From assembly GCA_963920635.1 (NCBI GenBank), contig OY987298.1, positions 35,185,787-35,249,786 of the forward strand: a DNA stretch of 64,000 nucleotides, given 5' to 3'. The DNA comes from Pseudeuparius sepicola (taxonomy: Eukaryota > Arthropoda > Insecta > Coleoptera > Anthribidae). Below the pieces are notes generated by a model that saw only the letters and a list, made by a program, of their open reading frames with translations, was not told where the DNA came from and ran no database searches. Below, one piece after another: positions 32,937-45,130 of the stretch (its first letter is position 1; the number at the start of each line of letters is the position of its first letter). The translations under genes were made by a program, and so were the position numbers.

Positions 32937-33100
32937 GTTCATAAAATAATATTTCTTAAAAGTATCCAAGGATGCTGGATACTGTTAAGGATCAGCATTC
33001 TATAATCTCAAGATCAGGCAATCAGTTATAAATAACAAAACTCTGTTGATAATTTTAATGAATAAAAACAGAACAAAAACATACTTTCTAAAATAAATTT

Positions 33101-33780
33101 GTCCGGAAATAAATGCACCAATTTGAAAAATTAAAAAGAAAAATGGAAAATATGACGAAAAGTTCATATGAACATGGGTCCGCAGATGTTTGGTTTTCGA
33201 GATGCAGGCTGTTGAAATTGAAATTTTATTTTCGATTTTTTTAAGTAACTTTTTGAGGCGACAAAATTTTTTTGCAAAATTCGGTAGCCGGGGTTTTTTT
33301 GGGAAGAGAAGTCATAATTTGGTATTATTTTTGGTGCAATCCGTATACAATTTGCCCTAACTTTTTTGACAGTAAACTTTTATGACATTTTGTGAACGTA
33401 TCCTCTTCCTACATGTTTTCTAAGCAAAAAAGGTATACTTGGTGAATAACGCTAAAGGTGACTGTTTTCGAGAAATTTTCAAATTTTTGCATCTATGCAG
33501 GTGCATATCGACACTCGTATGCAATTAAATTCCAAATAAAATTTAAATAAACAAGCACATATATTTTTTGTCAGTTTAATTAACTTATTGTTGTTGTTTT
33601 TTTTGCAAGAAAATGTTGCCGTCTCAAAAAGTTTCTTAAAAAAATCGAAAATAAAATTTCAATTTCAACACCCTGCATCTCGAAAACCAAACATCTGCGG
33701 ACCTATATTCATATGAACTTTTCGTCATATTTTCCATGTTTCTTTTTAATGTTTTAAGTTATTACCGGACACCCTGTATA
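33101..33780. repeat. 680-bp foldback element
   Basis: The left arm from GTCCGGAAATAA and the right arm ending TTACCGGACACCCTGTATA are inverted copies of about 165 bp. They share GACGAAAAGTTCATATGAAC/GTTCATATGAACTTTTCGTC-type cores and CATCTGCGGACC. The extreme left TACAGGGT end is lost. The centre (33270-33600) is AT-rich without coding potential. Its arm word AAAGTTCATATGAA also appears in the element at 48521-49251. Confidence 0.83.
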
Positions 33781-34369
33781 ACATAAAAATAATTCTTCCA
33801 ACCAGTAAAATCTAGATCACAAAATCAAGTATAGGTATTCTTTTTTTTGGTCTTGAGCTCGCTAAATATCTCCTCTGGAGATATGGGTATTTCAGGGTAC
33901 ACATAAAGGAGTGTTAACCCATTCAGTCGGTTTTCGCTAATAGGTATTGTTTCTAATATAAATTTTTAAAATTTTCAATTTTGAAAATGTTCTTTCTGGC
34001 GTTGCGGTGCACACTGTAATTGAGCAAAATATATTTAGTAGGTTGTTTTGCTTAATTTACGGTTACGCGCTGCGACCGACGGAGTGGCTGCATAACATAT
34101 ACGGCGGCGCGTTCTCAAATCTACTGCAGTACTGCACAGGTTTTAATTTCGAGAAGACAAGATGAAACAAATAACAAATTGTAGATGTTTGATGTTCACT
34201 GCATTTTCAGATTAGGCCAGGAGTTTATAATTTTTGGTATTATTAATTTTGATATTACAAATCTCGTTTACTCGACAGCTCTGGGGAGGGGCAATTGCCC
34301 CCTTTGCCCCCCCGTGAATACGCCACTGATCAAATTACATAGGTATTAAAGCACATAGAAATTCCTGAG
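33781..34369. other. unassigned DNA
   Basis: No gene is seen. The 34260-34330 part (GGGGAGGGGCAATTGCCCCC) is a GC-rich inverted block that may be a hAT-like end, but no partner is found. Confidence 0.4.
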
Positions 34370-35022
34370 AAAAAATTCATATGAACAATGTACCAAAACT
34401 TATTAGCTTTCAAAATGGAAAGGATTGAATTTAACAAAATTTGAACACCCTATTTCAAGAAAACCAATGCTGTTTTGACCAATGTCCAATTAGTATTTTT
34501 TTTCCTTATTTTGAATGTACAGTCGATCTGTAACGTTTGAAAGCAGTAGGAAAAAATTTTATGTTTCGAATGTTGAAGTTAACAGGTGTTTTGGGGCACG
34601 TTTTGCCAATTTCAACGCAAACGGTTGATTTTATCGTTATGAAACAAGAGTACACTTTTGTTGCAAAATAAAAAGATACCATAAAATGATGGACCTGCAA
34701 GACCAAAAAGCTAGATATCCTCAAAAAAGTTTGAGCAAAAAAATTAATAGGGGTTGTTCGTTTTTAAGGCACTGTGTAAATGGATAAACTATCCTAAGGC
34801 ATCTTCCAGTAAGTAGATAACACATAGGTACCAAATTTCAAATTTTTAAGTAGCGCCGTTATTGAGATATAAATAAAAAAAATACTTTTGGGTCACCCTG
34901 TAGACCCGAATAACTTGGCAAGGAAAGCCCAAATAGAAAAATTTTATATGAAAGGCCCCCCTTAAAACCACCTGCGGAACACCCCTTTAGAGTATTTACT
35001 ATACATTCTGACTCACCCTGTA
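34370..35022 (-). repeat. single foldback arm plus centre (CACCCTGTA end)
   Basis: It runs from the centre sequence TTCATATGAACAATGTACC, shared with 1880-1990, to the terminus GACTCACCCTGTA at 35022. It is the reverse complement of 16060-16625 over most of its length. The shared open frame in this arm spans 34506-34724 on the minus strand. The partner arm is missing. Confidence 0.85.
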
Positions 35023-36940
35023 TAATATATTCTCTTGAATGCTTTATAAGGGAGATACATGGTGTTCAAGAGGTACTATCAAAAAAGCTTTCTGCATAAC
35101 AGGTTATAGCAATACTGCAGTAGATACTTTATGTTCAAAATTGTTCGGCGTCCTATATTAACGAACCTTTTGCTTAATTCGCCCCATTGGGAATAAAAGC
35201 TGGCACATCAAGGGCCTCATATATGGGCACTATGCGTTTACTTGCTTTAATGAAATACAAAAGTTCCGCAACTTCTTCAATTTACGCGATGACTGCACGA
35301 GCGGCATCCTAATACTTCACAGCTTCATTTCATCCAAGCTAGTATTAGTTTCCGCAACTGGGAATATTTAACTCGACCCTAGTCGTTTTCTAATGGCAAA
35401 GAAAACCTATTTACGGGCCATTTTATATTTTCTACTCCCCAACATAAAGTTTAAGGTACTGTTTTATTATATCTCTTACAATAAGTTAAATATGGTAATA
35501 TGCTTTATAGGTATACGGTATACCTTTAAAGTAAGGGGACTCAGCATTATACTTTCCAAAGTGAGGCTGTTTTTTTCCCCATTCTAATGGTCTCAATGAT
35601 GCCAAGTATGCCATGTTATTGGAGAATCTATGAATATAACAGGTACTTTGATTGTTAGTAAAAATTAATAATGATTTCTAAAAATTAGGCTTGACAATGT
35701 TCTGTCAACAAACACAGAATATGGCAAGTGCCAAATGAATCAAATTTATTTTATATTTGAATTTGGTTTCCTGCAATTATTTCCAGGAATTTAAGTAATA
35801 TAAGGATGGTAAGTCAGTGCCGATTTTGCTTATTTGAGAATTTGTCACTATTGCACCTTGTTACCAGGTTCCTGAATCCATTTGTAATACGAGTAATATG
35901 TGTACTTAAACCACAGCTTAAATATTAAGCTGTGCTTGAACTTTCTTCCCTTCTTGAATGTATCTACCCAAAGAACTTTCACAGATTTCGGGATGGACTA
36001 ATAAGATTAGGTCTTGTACTTAGTTCTAATCATGTAGTTATTCCCGGTGCTCATTTTTGTAATTTTATTTCTCTTCCAAGGTACCTCACAAACGTAAAAT
36101 AAACTTATATAGTTGTAGATAAAAACTGCGTTTAAAAAAAGACCTGACTGAAGCTACCTGCTTAATAATTTAAAATTTAGGAAATACCATTTTTGTTTTG
36201 AACTACTTACTTATACGTAATGCCCACGTAATGGGAATTGTAGGATTACTTACTAAAGGTGAGACATGAAAAATCTGGTTGCAATTATTGGGACTACTAC
36301 AGGCGGCCGCATTACCTTTAATTCACTATCTGGCAGTTAGAAAACTCAAAAATTGTGAACTATGATGGGAAATATTTTGCCTCCTTTGGAATCTATGGCA
36401 CTGGCATGTCACATAAAACCTGATGGCTGACATATAACATAACCTTGTACCAGCCCACTTATGTGGTCTCCTTGGAGATATACAGAAAACAAGGCTTCAC
36501 TTTTTATGTGATAGACTGTGACATGCTGGGTCCCCTTATTTTAAAGAGTCCCTGAGGTATACCAAGCATATTGCTTTGCTTATTATATAGATAATGCCCA
36601 CGCGTGAAGAGGTAATGCTGTTCGTAAGTTGAAAGCTGTGATTGAAAGTCTCATTTCCCAGTTTAAAATACGAATTCCAAGTTGAAGTTGAAATTGAGAG
36701 TTCAAAGTCCGAATTTAAAATATCAGATCTGCTTGAATGTAGGCTAACACCTAATTATTATTGAAAAGGAAAACTTTCTTTGTTCGGCCAACGTTTCGGA
36801 AATATTTATTTTCGTCGCCTTTCTTTGGGGATAAAACTTATGGACAAAAAGGTTGAAATTTTTTTAATAAAACACGTGGAATAGCGTTTCGTAATTGTAT
36901 TCTTTTGAAACTATACCTAATAACAGTTGCAATAAACAGA

Positions 36941-36943
<3 letters not shown>
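35023..36943. other. unassigned DNA
   Basis: There is no supported gene, RNA or element end. I looked for the next KH-gene exon here and did not see one. Confidence 0.45.

Positions 36944-36972
<29 letters not shown>
36944..36972. repeat. (TA)n microsatellite
   Basis: About 14 uninterrupted TA units. Confidence 0.95.
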
Positions 36973-36974
<2 letters not shown>

Positions 36975-37447
36975 TGCATTTTAGGAAGATACAGAAAAGC
37001 AGATAATTGTACTAAAATAATTTAGTTAATTAAATATTGCAGAACTTTGCTGAGGATATTATTCCTACTAGGTACCTAATCCTAATCCTAATAAAGCCTG
37101 TTATAAAAGTAATGAATTAGTTTGCACCCACTACTGCAATGTTAGTTATTGCGAAAATGAAGGAGTTTTTGGCTTTAAATCTAAATTATCTAAAATGATA
37201 GGTTACATTACAAGTTGATTCAGCAACAATGCCACTTTTCAAAAATGTCATAATTTTTTCTTCGATTTGGGAGATATATCATTTCCCACTCGGGTTGTGA
37301 CCTGTTGAGCTTGTTTTTCGGCAACTGTCTAAGTTTTTTCTGTATATTTTGTGGCCATCAAACAGCCTTTACTTTTGTTGGCTTGAAACAACTTTTTATA
37401 CACAAAAGTTTAATTTTTTTTAAGAATTATCACAATATAGTGCTATC
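36973..37447. other. unassigned DNA
   Basis: No feature is supported. Confidence 0.4.
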
Positions 37448-38047
37448 TACAGGGTGTCCCAGAAGTATTACGAGATATTTGAGGGACGGTTAGTTCGGAC
37501 AAAAAAAGACTAAAATGTTCTATAAAATTTTTCCGTAAGACCCTTTTTTGGGAACTTTTCGTGCTTTAAAGTTTAAAGTACCACACACGGACTGATAATA
37601 TGAAATTATAGCAACATTTCAATCTCGTTTTGGAAACCAGGGGCGGACCACCACTAACATAGAATGCCCCTAACCTTTGATACGACCTCTTTTTTAACTT
37701 GCAAATATTTATTTCAGTTCGCCACCTAATTCAGAACAAAAAGGTACTCTTTATTCACAACGAAAAAATGAACGGTTCTCAAGAAAAAAACACTTATATA
37801 CTAAATATAATAGTAGTAAAGCAAATCACATTGTTATTTTTGATTGAAATATTGCTATAATTTCATATTATCAGTCCTTATGTACTGGGGTTGATCTCAC
37901 CGTTTCGGAGATATTGCGGAAGAATCTTCTTCGGGGTTTAACTTTAAAGCACGAAAGTTTTACGAAAATTTTTTATCAAACATTATAGTTTTTTGTCCGA
38001 ACTAACCGTCTTTTAAATATCTCCAAATACTTCTAGGACACCCTGTA
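37448..38047. repeat. 600-bp foldback element
   Basis: The left end TACAGGGTGTCCCAGAAGTA and right end TACTTCTAGGACACCCTGTA are inverted. The arms of about 190 bp include GGACGGTTAGTTCGGAC/GTCCGAACTAACCGTC and TTCGTGCTTTAAAGTT/AACTTTAAAGCACGAA. The centre of about 220 bp has no coding capacity. Confidence 0.88.
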
Positions 38048-38435
38048 TTGTCGAGTTCGGATAAAATCAAGGATAAAATGGAAAGTAAAATTGTCATGCG
38101 CTGTTGGGAATACCCTGTGGAAAATTTAAAGCGAAGTTGCCAGATGTGAAAATTTATCCCTCCTCTCATTGCTTATAGAAAGAGAATAACCAGTGATTTC
38201 TGATATGTTGTTTTATTGATGCGGAAACCTCGAACACGTGTTGGGCTGTAGCGTCTCTGATTGGTTATAGTCAATATAAGATAATAATCCTACAAAACTC
38301 TAGAAAGTTTAAAGTTACTAAAATGAATTTTGCTCATGATTTTTCAGAAACTCAGAGAGCTTAAGGAAAATTTTCAATAAGTAAAAGTAAATTTTATTTT
38401 ATTGCCAATTTTAGAGATTCATGGCTTAACTTGAT
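38048..38435. other. unassigned DNA
   Basis: No feature is supported. Confidence 0.4.
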
Positions 38436-38558
38436 ATTCAAGCTACTTGACTTGACTTGACTTGAAATCAAGGCAAGTTCAAGTCAAGTATTAATTTTCC
38501 AATATCAACTCAAGTCAAGTTACTTGTTAAAATGTCAAGCTACTTGACTTGATGAAAC
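38436..38558. repeat. cluster of ACTTG/CAAGT words
   Basis: About 120 bp contain many copies of (A)CTTGA and TCAAG(T) in both orientations, partly in tandem (CTTGACTTGACTTGA). Such clusters resemble subterminal arrays of some hAT elements, but no ends or duplication are identified. Confidence 0.75.
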
Positions 38559-38707
38559 CCTAGTCGTACTTGAAAAATTATTGAAATCATATGGCATCAG
38601 TGTTGTTCGCAAACTTCTAAAGACCCTGTCTGACCTAAATCAATGAATAATATCCAATATTCCAAAAGTAGCGGTCTCGAAACCACTCCTATTTACAATA
38701 TACTTTA

Positions 38708-39190
38708 TACAGAGTGTCTCACTTGTTTAATTTCTAACCGACCAGAACGAATTTTTTTCCAAAGGTTGCCATTGTAGCCTACTTATTTCCAAAAAAATTA
38801 TGGAATGATAAAGCTAGTGATATAGGTAAAATGTTTTTTACGAAGTTATATTTGAAATTTGCAGAAATTTCATAAATATTAAAAATTGGCAAAAAACTAA
38901 ATATGTTTACTAGAGCGTTCAAATTTGGCACACTTAGGTAAAACTGAAAAATAAACAACTTTTTCAAATAAAACTTTTTGATATTTTAACAAATAAACCC
39001 ATTTTTGGAGATATATTTTTTAAAATGTCATTTTTAACAGATAACGAAAGTCACATGACCACGTTTGAGTGGGTCATTTCCCATCTTTTTTCAAGCAAAA
39101 GGTAACCCCAAAATTAAATTTCTAAATAAAACTTTAATTACAAATTTTCCCCCATGGTATGCGAACATTATGGAGAAGACTGTATAATAG
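38708..39190 (+). repeat. foldback-family arm (TACAGAGTGTCTC end), partner of 3545-3835
   Basis: It begins TACAGAGTGTCTCACTTG, a variant of the TACAGGGTG end, and from 38795 is colinear with 3545-3835. No opposite arm is found. Confidence 0.65.
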
Positions 39191-39594
39191 TCGCCGTTCC
39201 ATAATATATTTGGAAGGCGGCACATCCTAAATTAACACGCTTTTGCCACCATTGGGAGTGATACCCGCCACACTTCATCACTCGTATGCATTACTCGGTT
39301 ATAACGAAATGAAGTTCTTGAACTTTCCTCATTTCCGTCAAAGCAATACTTCGGAACCTCATTTGCAGTTGGCTGGTATTGGTTTTCGTGACTATTTATA
39401 AGTGGAAATTCCACTGTGGAATCAATTTTGTATGCGACATTTTTCTATTCCAGAATACTAATGAATATGAAAAGTCCTGCCAGTTATCGCAAAAATAGTA
39501 GGTATATTATTACAAACGAAGGAAGTATAAAGTGGTTCTTTTGGAGGTGGCAGCAGATAACTACCGAAAGTAAAAAACACTTTTTTGTCGGAAA

Positions 39595-39990
39595 TCGTCA
39601 TTAAAAGCTCAGAAATCGGCACTGAATTAAGTCATTATTGTACGTTTTTTTCTGTAAGTCGTCCTTGACGTGATTTCAGAACCAAACGTCAGACGGGCCC
39701 GTCGCCCGTCAAACGTGGCACGTAGCCTGATATTCAAAACTCTGACAATAAAGTATCATTTAACTTTTCAACTTCATTGTGGAATTACTGTTACCTACAA
39801 CAACGTAATCTTTCAATATGAGCAGTTCGGTGGGTTTGAATAGAGATTGAGCATCGGGCCATGGGGATCATCTTTAATTGGACAAAGATGGCCACGGTAA
39901 AGAGATATGTCAGGGGCAGCAACGGCGCGCAGTCGGCTGATGGATGGGTGACCGGGCTCGTTAAATTATTTTGCCTAATATTCACGAATT
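39595..39990 (+). repeat. 5S-box-containing dispersed repeat, copy 1
   Basis: It shares ordered blocks with 59164-59600: AAAAGCTCAGAAATCGGCAC, CATTATTGTACG, AAACGTCAGACG and ATATTCAAAAC. After these come a 5S-rRNA-like stretch and TTGCCTAATA. The two copies are far apart and clearly diverged, so they are separate insertions of one family. Length of about 400 bp and an internal pol III-like promoter suggest a SINE3-like retroposon, by inference. Confidence 0.65.
39915..39955 (+). promoter_or_regulatory. 5S rRNA-like internal control region, copy 1
   Basis: GCAGCAACGGCGCGCAGTCG followed by GCTGATGGATGGGTGACCG parallels the internal promoter part of eukaryotic 5S rRNA: the A box around AAGCAGCGTCGGGC and the C box around GATGGGGGACC. 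It is too short and diverged to be a 5S gene. Confidence 0.55.
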
Positions 39991-39994
39991 TTAA

Positions 39995-40275
39995 AAACGT
40001 ACAGAGTGTTCTGTAAAATGTGCAAATATCTGAAGGAAGTGTTCTTTGCAAAGTTATTCCAGCCTTAAGAGGGACATAAAATTCGGATTCGATTTTTTCT
40101 CAAAAGCGGTTGAATCTAGAAACTTAAACTTTGGGTTACGTTACCAGCTATAGGTATAGTTGGAGGAGACTTTATGGTAGAACTATTTTTACACCCTGTG
40201 CATCCTAAGAGTAGAAACCCGAATCACCTATTCGTCTTTTTACAGAACTTTTTTGTAAGTTAGTTTATGAAAAAA
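39995..40275 (+). repeat. dispersed repeat, copy 1 (partner 44806-45130)
   Basis: It starts ACAGAGTGTTCTGTAAAATG and shares with 44806-45130 the blocks GGAAGTGTTCT, TTATTCCAGCC(T/C)TAAGAG, GCATCCTAAG(A/G)GTAGAAACC and GTCTTTTTACAGAACTTTT. It is probably an arm of another foldback-type element. Confidence 0.75.
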
Positions 40276-42803
40276 ATCGTATTCTGTAACTAAATTAGAA
40301 ACTTTTTTACCCATGATAATTTTTCACTATCCTGATGATTTGTCTGGAAAAAATCTAATTACTTTTTTGTACTGTATTTATATAACAGTTATTGACACTT
40401 ACGATTACATAAAAACATAGTAAGGCGGGTTTTATTTTGTCACTTTATTATTTTACTATTTACGAGCGTGGTAGTGAATACTTTTTCCTACATTCCAGCA
40501 TTTAACACAATAAAAAATATATTTGGGACATATTTAAGTAAAAAACGCTCAGTGTGTGAGATGAACTGAGTACGGGTTTGAATTAATGGAAACGCGCAAA
40601 GACTTAGTTGTGCGGTCTTCCCTCTGGGTGTATGATAGGGTACAAAAAGTGTATAATTCTACCGTTCAATGTCTTGTAACTAGCTGGTAACGTATCTCTC
40701 TTAAAGTTTGAATAACTTTGCAGGGAAGGCTTAAATCGGAAAAAACACCTGTCATTAAATTAACACACAATTAAAATAATACATCTATTCAAAAAAAGTT
40801 ATAGGTATCAGCTTATCTTACAAGTGGCTTAATATATTTATTTTTCCATTAGTTTATTCAGTTTTTGTTGAAGTCTTTTGATTGCGATTTGCATTAGTTG
40901 AAGGTACAAAATAATATCCTTAATATAAAATAATATCCTTAATTTAACAAATAAATTAATTACATATACTTTAGGAAAGTGTGCACATGGATGAATGAAT
41001 GTGATTTTGCTCATTTCGTTAAAAAAAATTGAATATCTTCGCTACCCGAAACATCGTCAAAAACGACAAAAATATATTTAATATATACAGGATAATTTTT
41101 TTTGGTCTACCACCGCCATTTTCTCGCTTATTTTACGCCCTACAGAAAAAGCGTAAAAAACAAAAATGTTGCAATTTTGAACAGCTAAGTGGTGCTGCAA
41201 AATAAATCGGCATCCATGGCCAACTTGTCGCGCAATATTAAAAAAACCTTAAATTGGTCAAAACAGAGGAAAACTTTTATATTGAAAATTGATGGCACTG
41301 AGAAGCTTTATCTATCAAACTAGGAAAATCCTTCGTAGGTAAATAAAAACTGAATTCAAAAATATCAATAAGATTTACTCCAATGGCACTAAATACTCTC
41401 ATAGTTATAAACAATAATTACTAGTCATAACTTTAAAGCTATGCCTTTCAGATTCACCAGATATATTAATAATTAAAATGGTACGTGCTGTATAGTAAAA
41501 CAAGCGTATAGTATCATAAACCCCCGAGCGTGTACACGTTCAGTTCACAAAAAAAAACAATAATAATAGCACAGAACGGTGCAATAACTAATCACCACCC
41601 CGCAAGAGTTGACACGACATAATATACGCAATAATAATCAAGACGTACGCAGAAATATCACAACGTACGCAATAATAAAAGGAAGGTAGGCAGTAGCAGC
41701 CTACGCTTTCGATTGTACACGTAAATCAAATTAGTTTTACTAGTCCAGGCACGATAAATGTAAAAATGGTAAACATGCAAAACTTAGCTGCAAGTTGACT
41801 CTTCAAAACTGCGATGTTTCTGGGCGAAGGTTCTCCAAACCCCTCTTAGAACAGTCAAGGACAATGCGCGCTCCAAGAAGAAAATCGCCAGGTCTTCGCT
41901 GTTAGTGAATCATCAAGGCCACGCTCCAAACTCAAATCCAAAACAAGAAAAATTCGTAGGCTGTAATTAAGAACTTATAGGCCGGGAAATAAAAAAAAAC
42001 CTAAAATAGAAAACCTATTTTAGTTACACTCATAGGCTAAACCTATAAATTAATTTGGGAATTAAAACCAAAATAAATCTTACCTCGAGATATGAGGTTT
42101 TTTTTATCAACAAGTGTCCTTGAATTCTCGTGAAATTCCGGCACCAAAACCGTTGGAGTAGGTGCTCTATAAAGAAAACACTGTGTAAAAAAAACAGCTC
42201 CAAGATAAAATATTCACAGTTGAACTTACCCAAAATGTAATCTCTATATATAATCTATATATCAGATATATACAGCTGGTTACGGCAAATTATATATCCC
42301 GCAAAAAGGCGGCTAGAAGTCCGTGAAACAACAAGCCAAGTTCCGGCACTTCTCTTACACACAGCAGGCGAAATACTCCCGGAAAACAAGCCGGACGAGT
42401 TACACAACACTCGGAATCAGTCCTACTGGCGTTTGGAAATATTTTTCCCAAAATTTATGCCGAACCACTGTGATATCGGAACTTGGAACCTCAACTGGCG
42501 ACGTAGGTATTCGAAAATCCCCAAGCACGCAAAAAAATGGTATAAGAACAATTTTATTCGATAGACTGGGTCCGAAGGACATCTGTGATTAGTAGCAAGG
42601 AAACACAGCAAGGGCACTAAGCGCGAAGCACGAACGCATAGTAGCCTCAGCCGCCGCTCAATAGGTGGCGATGCAGTTACCTTAGGAAATAGCTAATTAG
42701 AGATTACATCAGAAGCATACTTAGGAAGCGGATAAAAATTAAGCAGTTTGGAGGGATTTAAAACAGAAGAATATCAGGAAATACTCGTGAAACTCCAGGG
42801 CGA
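40276..42803. other. unassigned DNA, possible LTR-side region of the gypsy remnant at its right
   Basis: Another end-like word, TACAGGATAATTTTTTTTGG, lies at about 41088. The 41480-42800 part is GC-richer and lies downstream of the minus-strand integrase, where the 3' part and LTR of the element would be expected. I cannot identify a TG...CA repeat or polypurine tract with confidence. Confidence 0.35.
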
Positions 42804-42904
42804 TTACATGCGTAGATAAATAATTATTGTTTTTATTAGGTATTTCCTAGTGACCCCAGCGAGTTCACCAAATATCGAACTAAAATCAAATTTGGTTGTA
42901 ACAA
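42804..42904. repeat. 101-bp direct repeat, left copy
   Basis: It is identical at every base to 43440-43540, beginning TTACATGCGTAGATAAATAA. It overlaps the C-terminal coding end of the gypsy integrase. Confidence 0.95.
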
Positions 42905-43440
42905 ATCCCCCCACATGCCAAGTACCCTTCGATCTTCCTAAGCTGTCCTCCAGCTCATAAGTCCAAGGAGATATCCTCTTCTTTACCAGAAAAAGTCCCA
43001 GATATCTTGGTGCTAGCTTACTGGTGAAGTGCTTTGACGCATCTGACAAGACGTAATTCTTGCGACAAACTAACTGTTTCGGAGCATACTCTTCATATCT
43101 CTTCCGTGTTTACACTTCTTGCCGCAGCAACTTCCAACCTTTTCTTGACATCCTGATAGACCTCTTTAAAGATCTTGTTCCTACTACTATCCATGAAATC
43201 AATATCATCGGCATCCTCATTCTCTTTCTTCTTAATATCTCCATACTCCGTCCCTGATAAAATCATACTCAAACGCATAGTTTCATGGCGGGCTGTTCTA
43301 AGGGCACAAGCCAATAAATGTAGCTTTTCGTCCCATTTTCTATGGTTATCGTTAACATACATGGCTAACATTGTTTTAATTGTCCTATTAACCCTCTCGG
43401 TGGGATTCGCACGTGGATGGTAAGCAGCATTAATTGCGTT
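42805..43440 (-). pseudogene. Ty3/gypsy integrase C-terminal fragment
   Basis: On the minus strand the fragment opens with AAYHPRANPTERVNRTIKTM (about 43371-43433), the end of the integrase catalytic core with its conserved ANPTERVNR motif. Next come KWDEKLHLLACALRTARHET and further down LVCRKNYVLSDASKHFTSKL, followed by PRYLGLFLVKKRISPWTYEL and GTWHV, the C-terminal domain that contacts the chromatin or substrate. Two open stretches (43371-43093 and 43049-42804) are joined by a frame break near 43070. Upstream RT, RNase H and most of the integrase are absent, because the sequence stops exactly at the right 101-bp direct repeat. The copy is inactive. Confidence 0.9.
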
Positions 43441-43540
43441 TACATGCGTAGATAAATAATTATTGTTTTTATTAGGTATTTCCTAGTGACCCCAGCGAGT
43501 TCACCAAATATCGAACTAAAATCAAATTTGGTTGTAACAA
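43440..43540. repeat. 101-bp direct repeat, right copy
   Basis: Exact copy of 42804-42904. It interrupts the integrase just upstream of its conserved core, so the 636-bp unit between the repeat starts looks like a duplication or circle-derived insertion rather than a normal LTR pair. Confidence 0.95.
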
Positions 43541-43969
43541 GTTGTTTATGAAGTTGTCAGTTTACGTCGCAAATCGATTTTTATGTAATTTGTATTGGTT
43601 TTGAGTGTTTCTGGGGTTATAGGTGGTGAAAAATATTGAAAAATTCATTCAAGGGTTAGATTATAGATAACGTGGTCGTACACTGTTCCATTTACCAATA
43701 AAAAATCATTTCACTATCAGATCACTTCATGTCACTTGTGCAAAAAGCCAAAAGGAGGACAACTTATATTAACGAAACGCCTGCGGTTTGGAAAAGTATC
43801 TACCTAGCTTTACTTCACGACACAACCGAAAACTGACTTTTAATGCATTGAAATCTGAATTTTCATAAAACAATAAATCGAAAATATTAGGTTATAGGTA
43901 CATTAAAATATTATAAGAAACTCATGTGTTTTTGATGAAATAAAAACAAGTTTTAACAGAAAAAATCTG
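43541..43969. other. unassigned DNA
   Basis: No feature is supported. Confidence 0.4.
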
Positions 43970-44330
43970 GTATTTGTTTGAAAAAGTATTTAAATATTTC
44001 ATGAGTATTTAAATAATCTTGGAATATTTAAATACCAATATCAAGTATTTAAATACCAAATACTTTTTGTTAGTATTTGTAATTCCAAATACAAATACTC
44101 GTTTTCTGGAAGTACCTATTTAAATACCCAGTATTTAAATACCAAAAATTAATCTGGATTGGAAACTTCCACGGGCAGAATATGATGAATGATGACACTA
44201 GTTTCTCTTCTGGATGATATGTATCAATACCAATACTGTACGATCTAGTATCAATACCAAAAAGTATTTAAATATCAAGAAGTACCACTATCACAGAATA
44301 TCTACTACGAAGTATATTTTCTGTGCCACT
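43970..44330. repeat. cluster of AAATAC/GTATTT words
   Basis: Many copies of AGTATTTAAATACCAA-like palindromic words crowd 43980-44140, with further AGTATTTAAATATC near 44263. The arrangement resembles subterminal motif arrays of hAT-type elements. No TIR or duplication was identified. Confidence 0.65.
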
Positions 44331-44576
44331 ATCCTTCAATAAAAAGAAAAAAACTTGAAAAGTCACTGTAAACAAATTCAAGTAGTAATTAAAGAAGAGG
44401 AAAAGTTGTCGAAACTTCTAAAAAATATAATTAGTTTCGAATACAAGAGCGCTATCGAGTCCCTTATACGCGCTGCCGCTATTACTTGGATTGGCATGAT
44501 ACGTCATGTCATCTTTTTATCGTACTATGTTAGATTGACTATATTAAACCAGTTCGATAGTCTACCGCTCCGCTCT
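44331..44576. other. unassigned DNA
   Basis: Part of a 124-codon open frame (44355-44729) runs through here, but its translation shows no known domain and continues through a tandem repeat. I do not call it a gene. Confidence 0.4.
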
Positions 44577-44650
44577 CCGCTTTATACCGAGCATGCACCA
44601 GACTTAGAGATAGAGAGCCGCTTTATACCGAACAGGCACCGGACTTTCGG
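44577..44650 (+). repeat. two-copy tandem repeat (period about 44 bp)
   Basis: CCGCTTTATACCGA(G/A)CA(T/G)GCACC(A/G)GACTT occurs at 44577 and again at about 44621. Confidence 0.8.
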
Positions 44651-44805
44651 AGCCGGCTCTTTCTCAGGAGAAAGGATTTTTAAATCGGCGCGGCTGCTTG
44701 CTTACGCATCTATCCTGGTTAATCTGTGACTGAAGTTTCACCGTTATGATTCTTCACACAATAGTTTAACTTTTATAACGAGTGTGAAATAAAACACATA
44801 ATATA

Positions 44806-45130
44806 CAGGGTGTTCCGTAATGATGTGCAATATTTTTTGCAGGAAGTGTTCTCCAGGCGATTTAAGGGGGGGTCTTTCATGTAAAATTTTTCGATTTGTG
44901 CCTCCCCTGCACCACAATAAATTATTCCAGCCCTAAGAGAGACAAAAAATTGTGTCATGATTTTTTTGTCAAAAACAGTTGAATTTTTGGACACGTTACC
45001 AGCAAGTTGGAAGACATTTTACGGCAGAATTACTTCTTGCACCATATGCATCCTAAGGGTAGAAACCCGAAACTCCTATTTGTCTTTTTTACAGAACTTT
45101 TATGGATGTCAGTTCATTTAAAAAAGGTAC
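44806..45130 (+). repeat. dispersed repeat, copy 2 (TACAGGGTG end)
   Basis: It begins TACAGGGTGTTCCGTAATG and is colinear with 39995-40275. It also contains GGCGATTTAAGGGGGGTCTT and CATGTAAAATTTTTCGATTTG, which link it to the arm at 16060-16625. Confidence 0.8.

Noticed and set aside
39595..39990. Possible 5S rRNA gene
   Set aside because: Only the middle control region resembles 5S. The 5' and 3' stem halves and a T-run terminator are missing.
42804..43540. Pair of short LTRs around the gypsy integrase
   Set aside because: The repeat overlaps integrase coding sequence and lacks visible TG...CA ends, and the enclosed fragment lacks all other domains. Duplication is more likely.
44355..44729. 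124-codon frame
   Set aside because: It runs through a two-copy tandem repeat and has no domain. It probably reflects chance.
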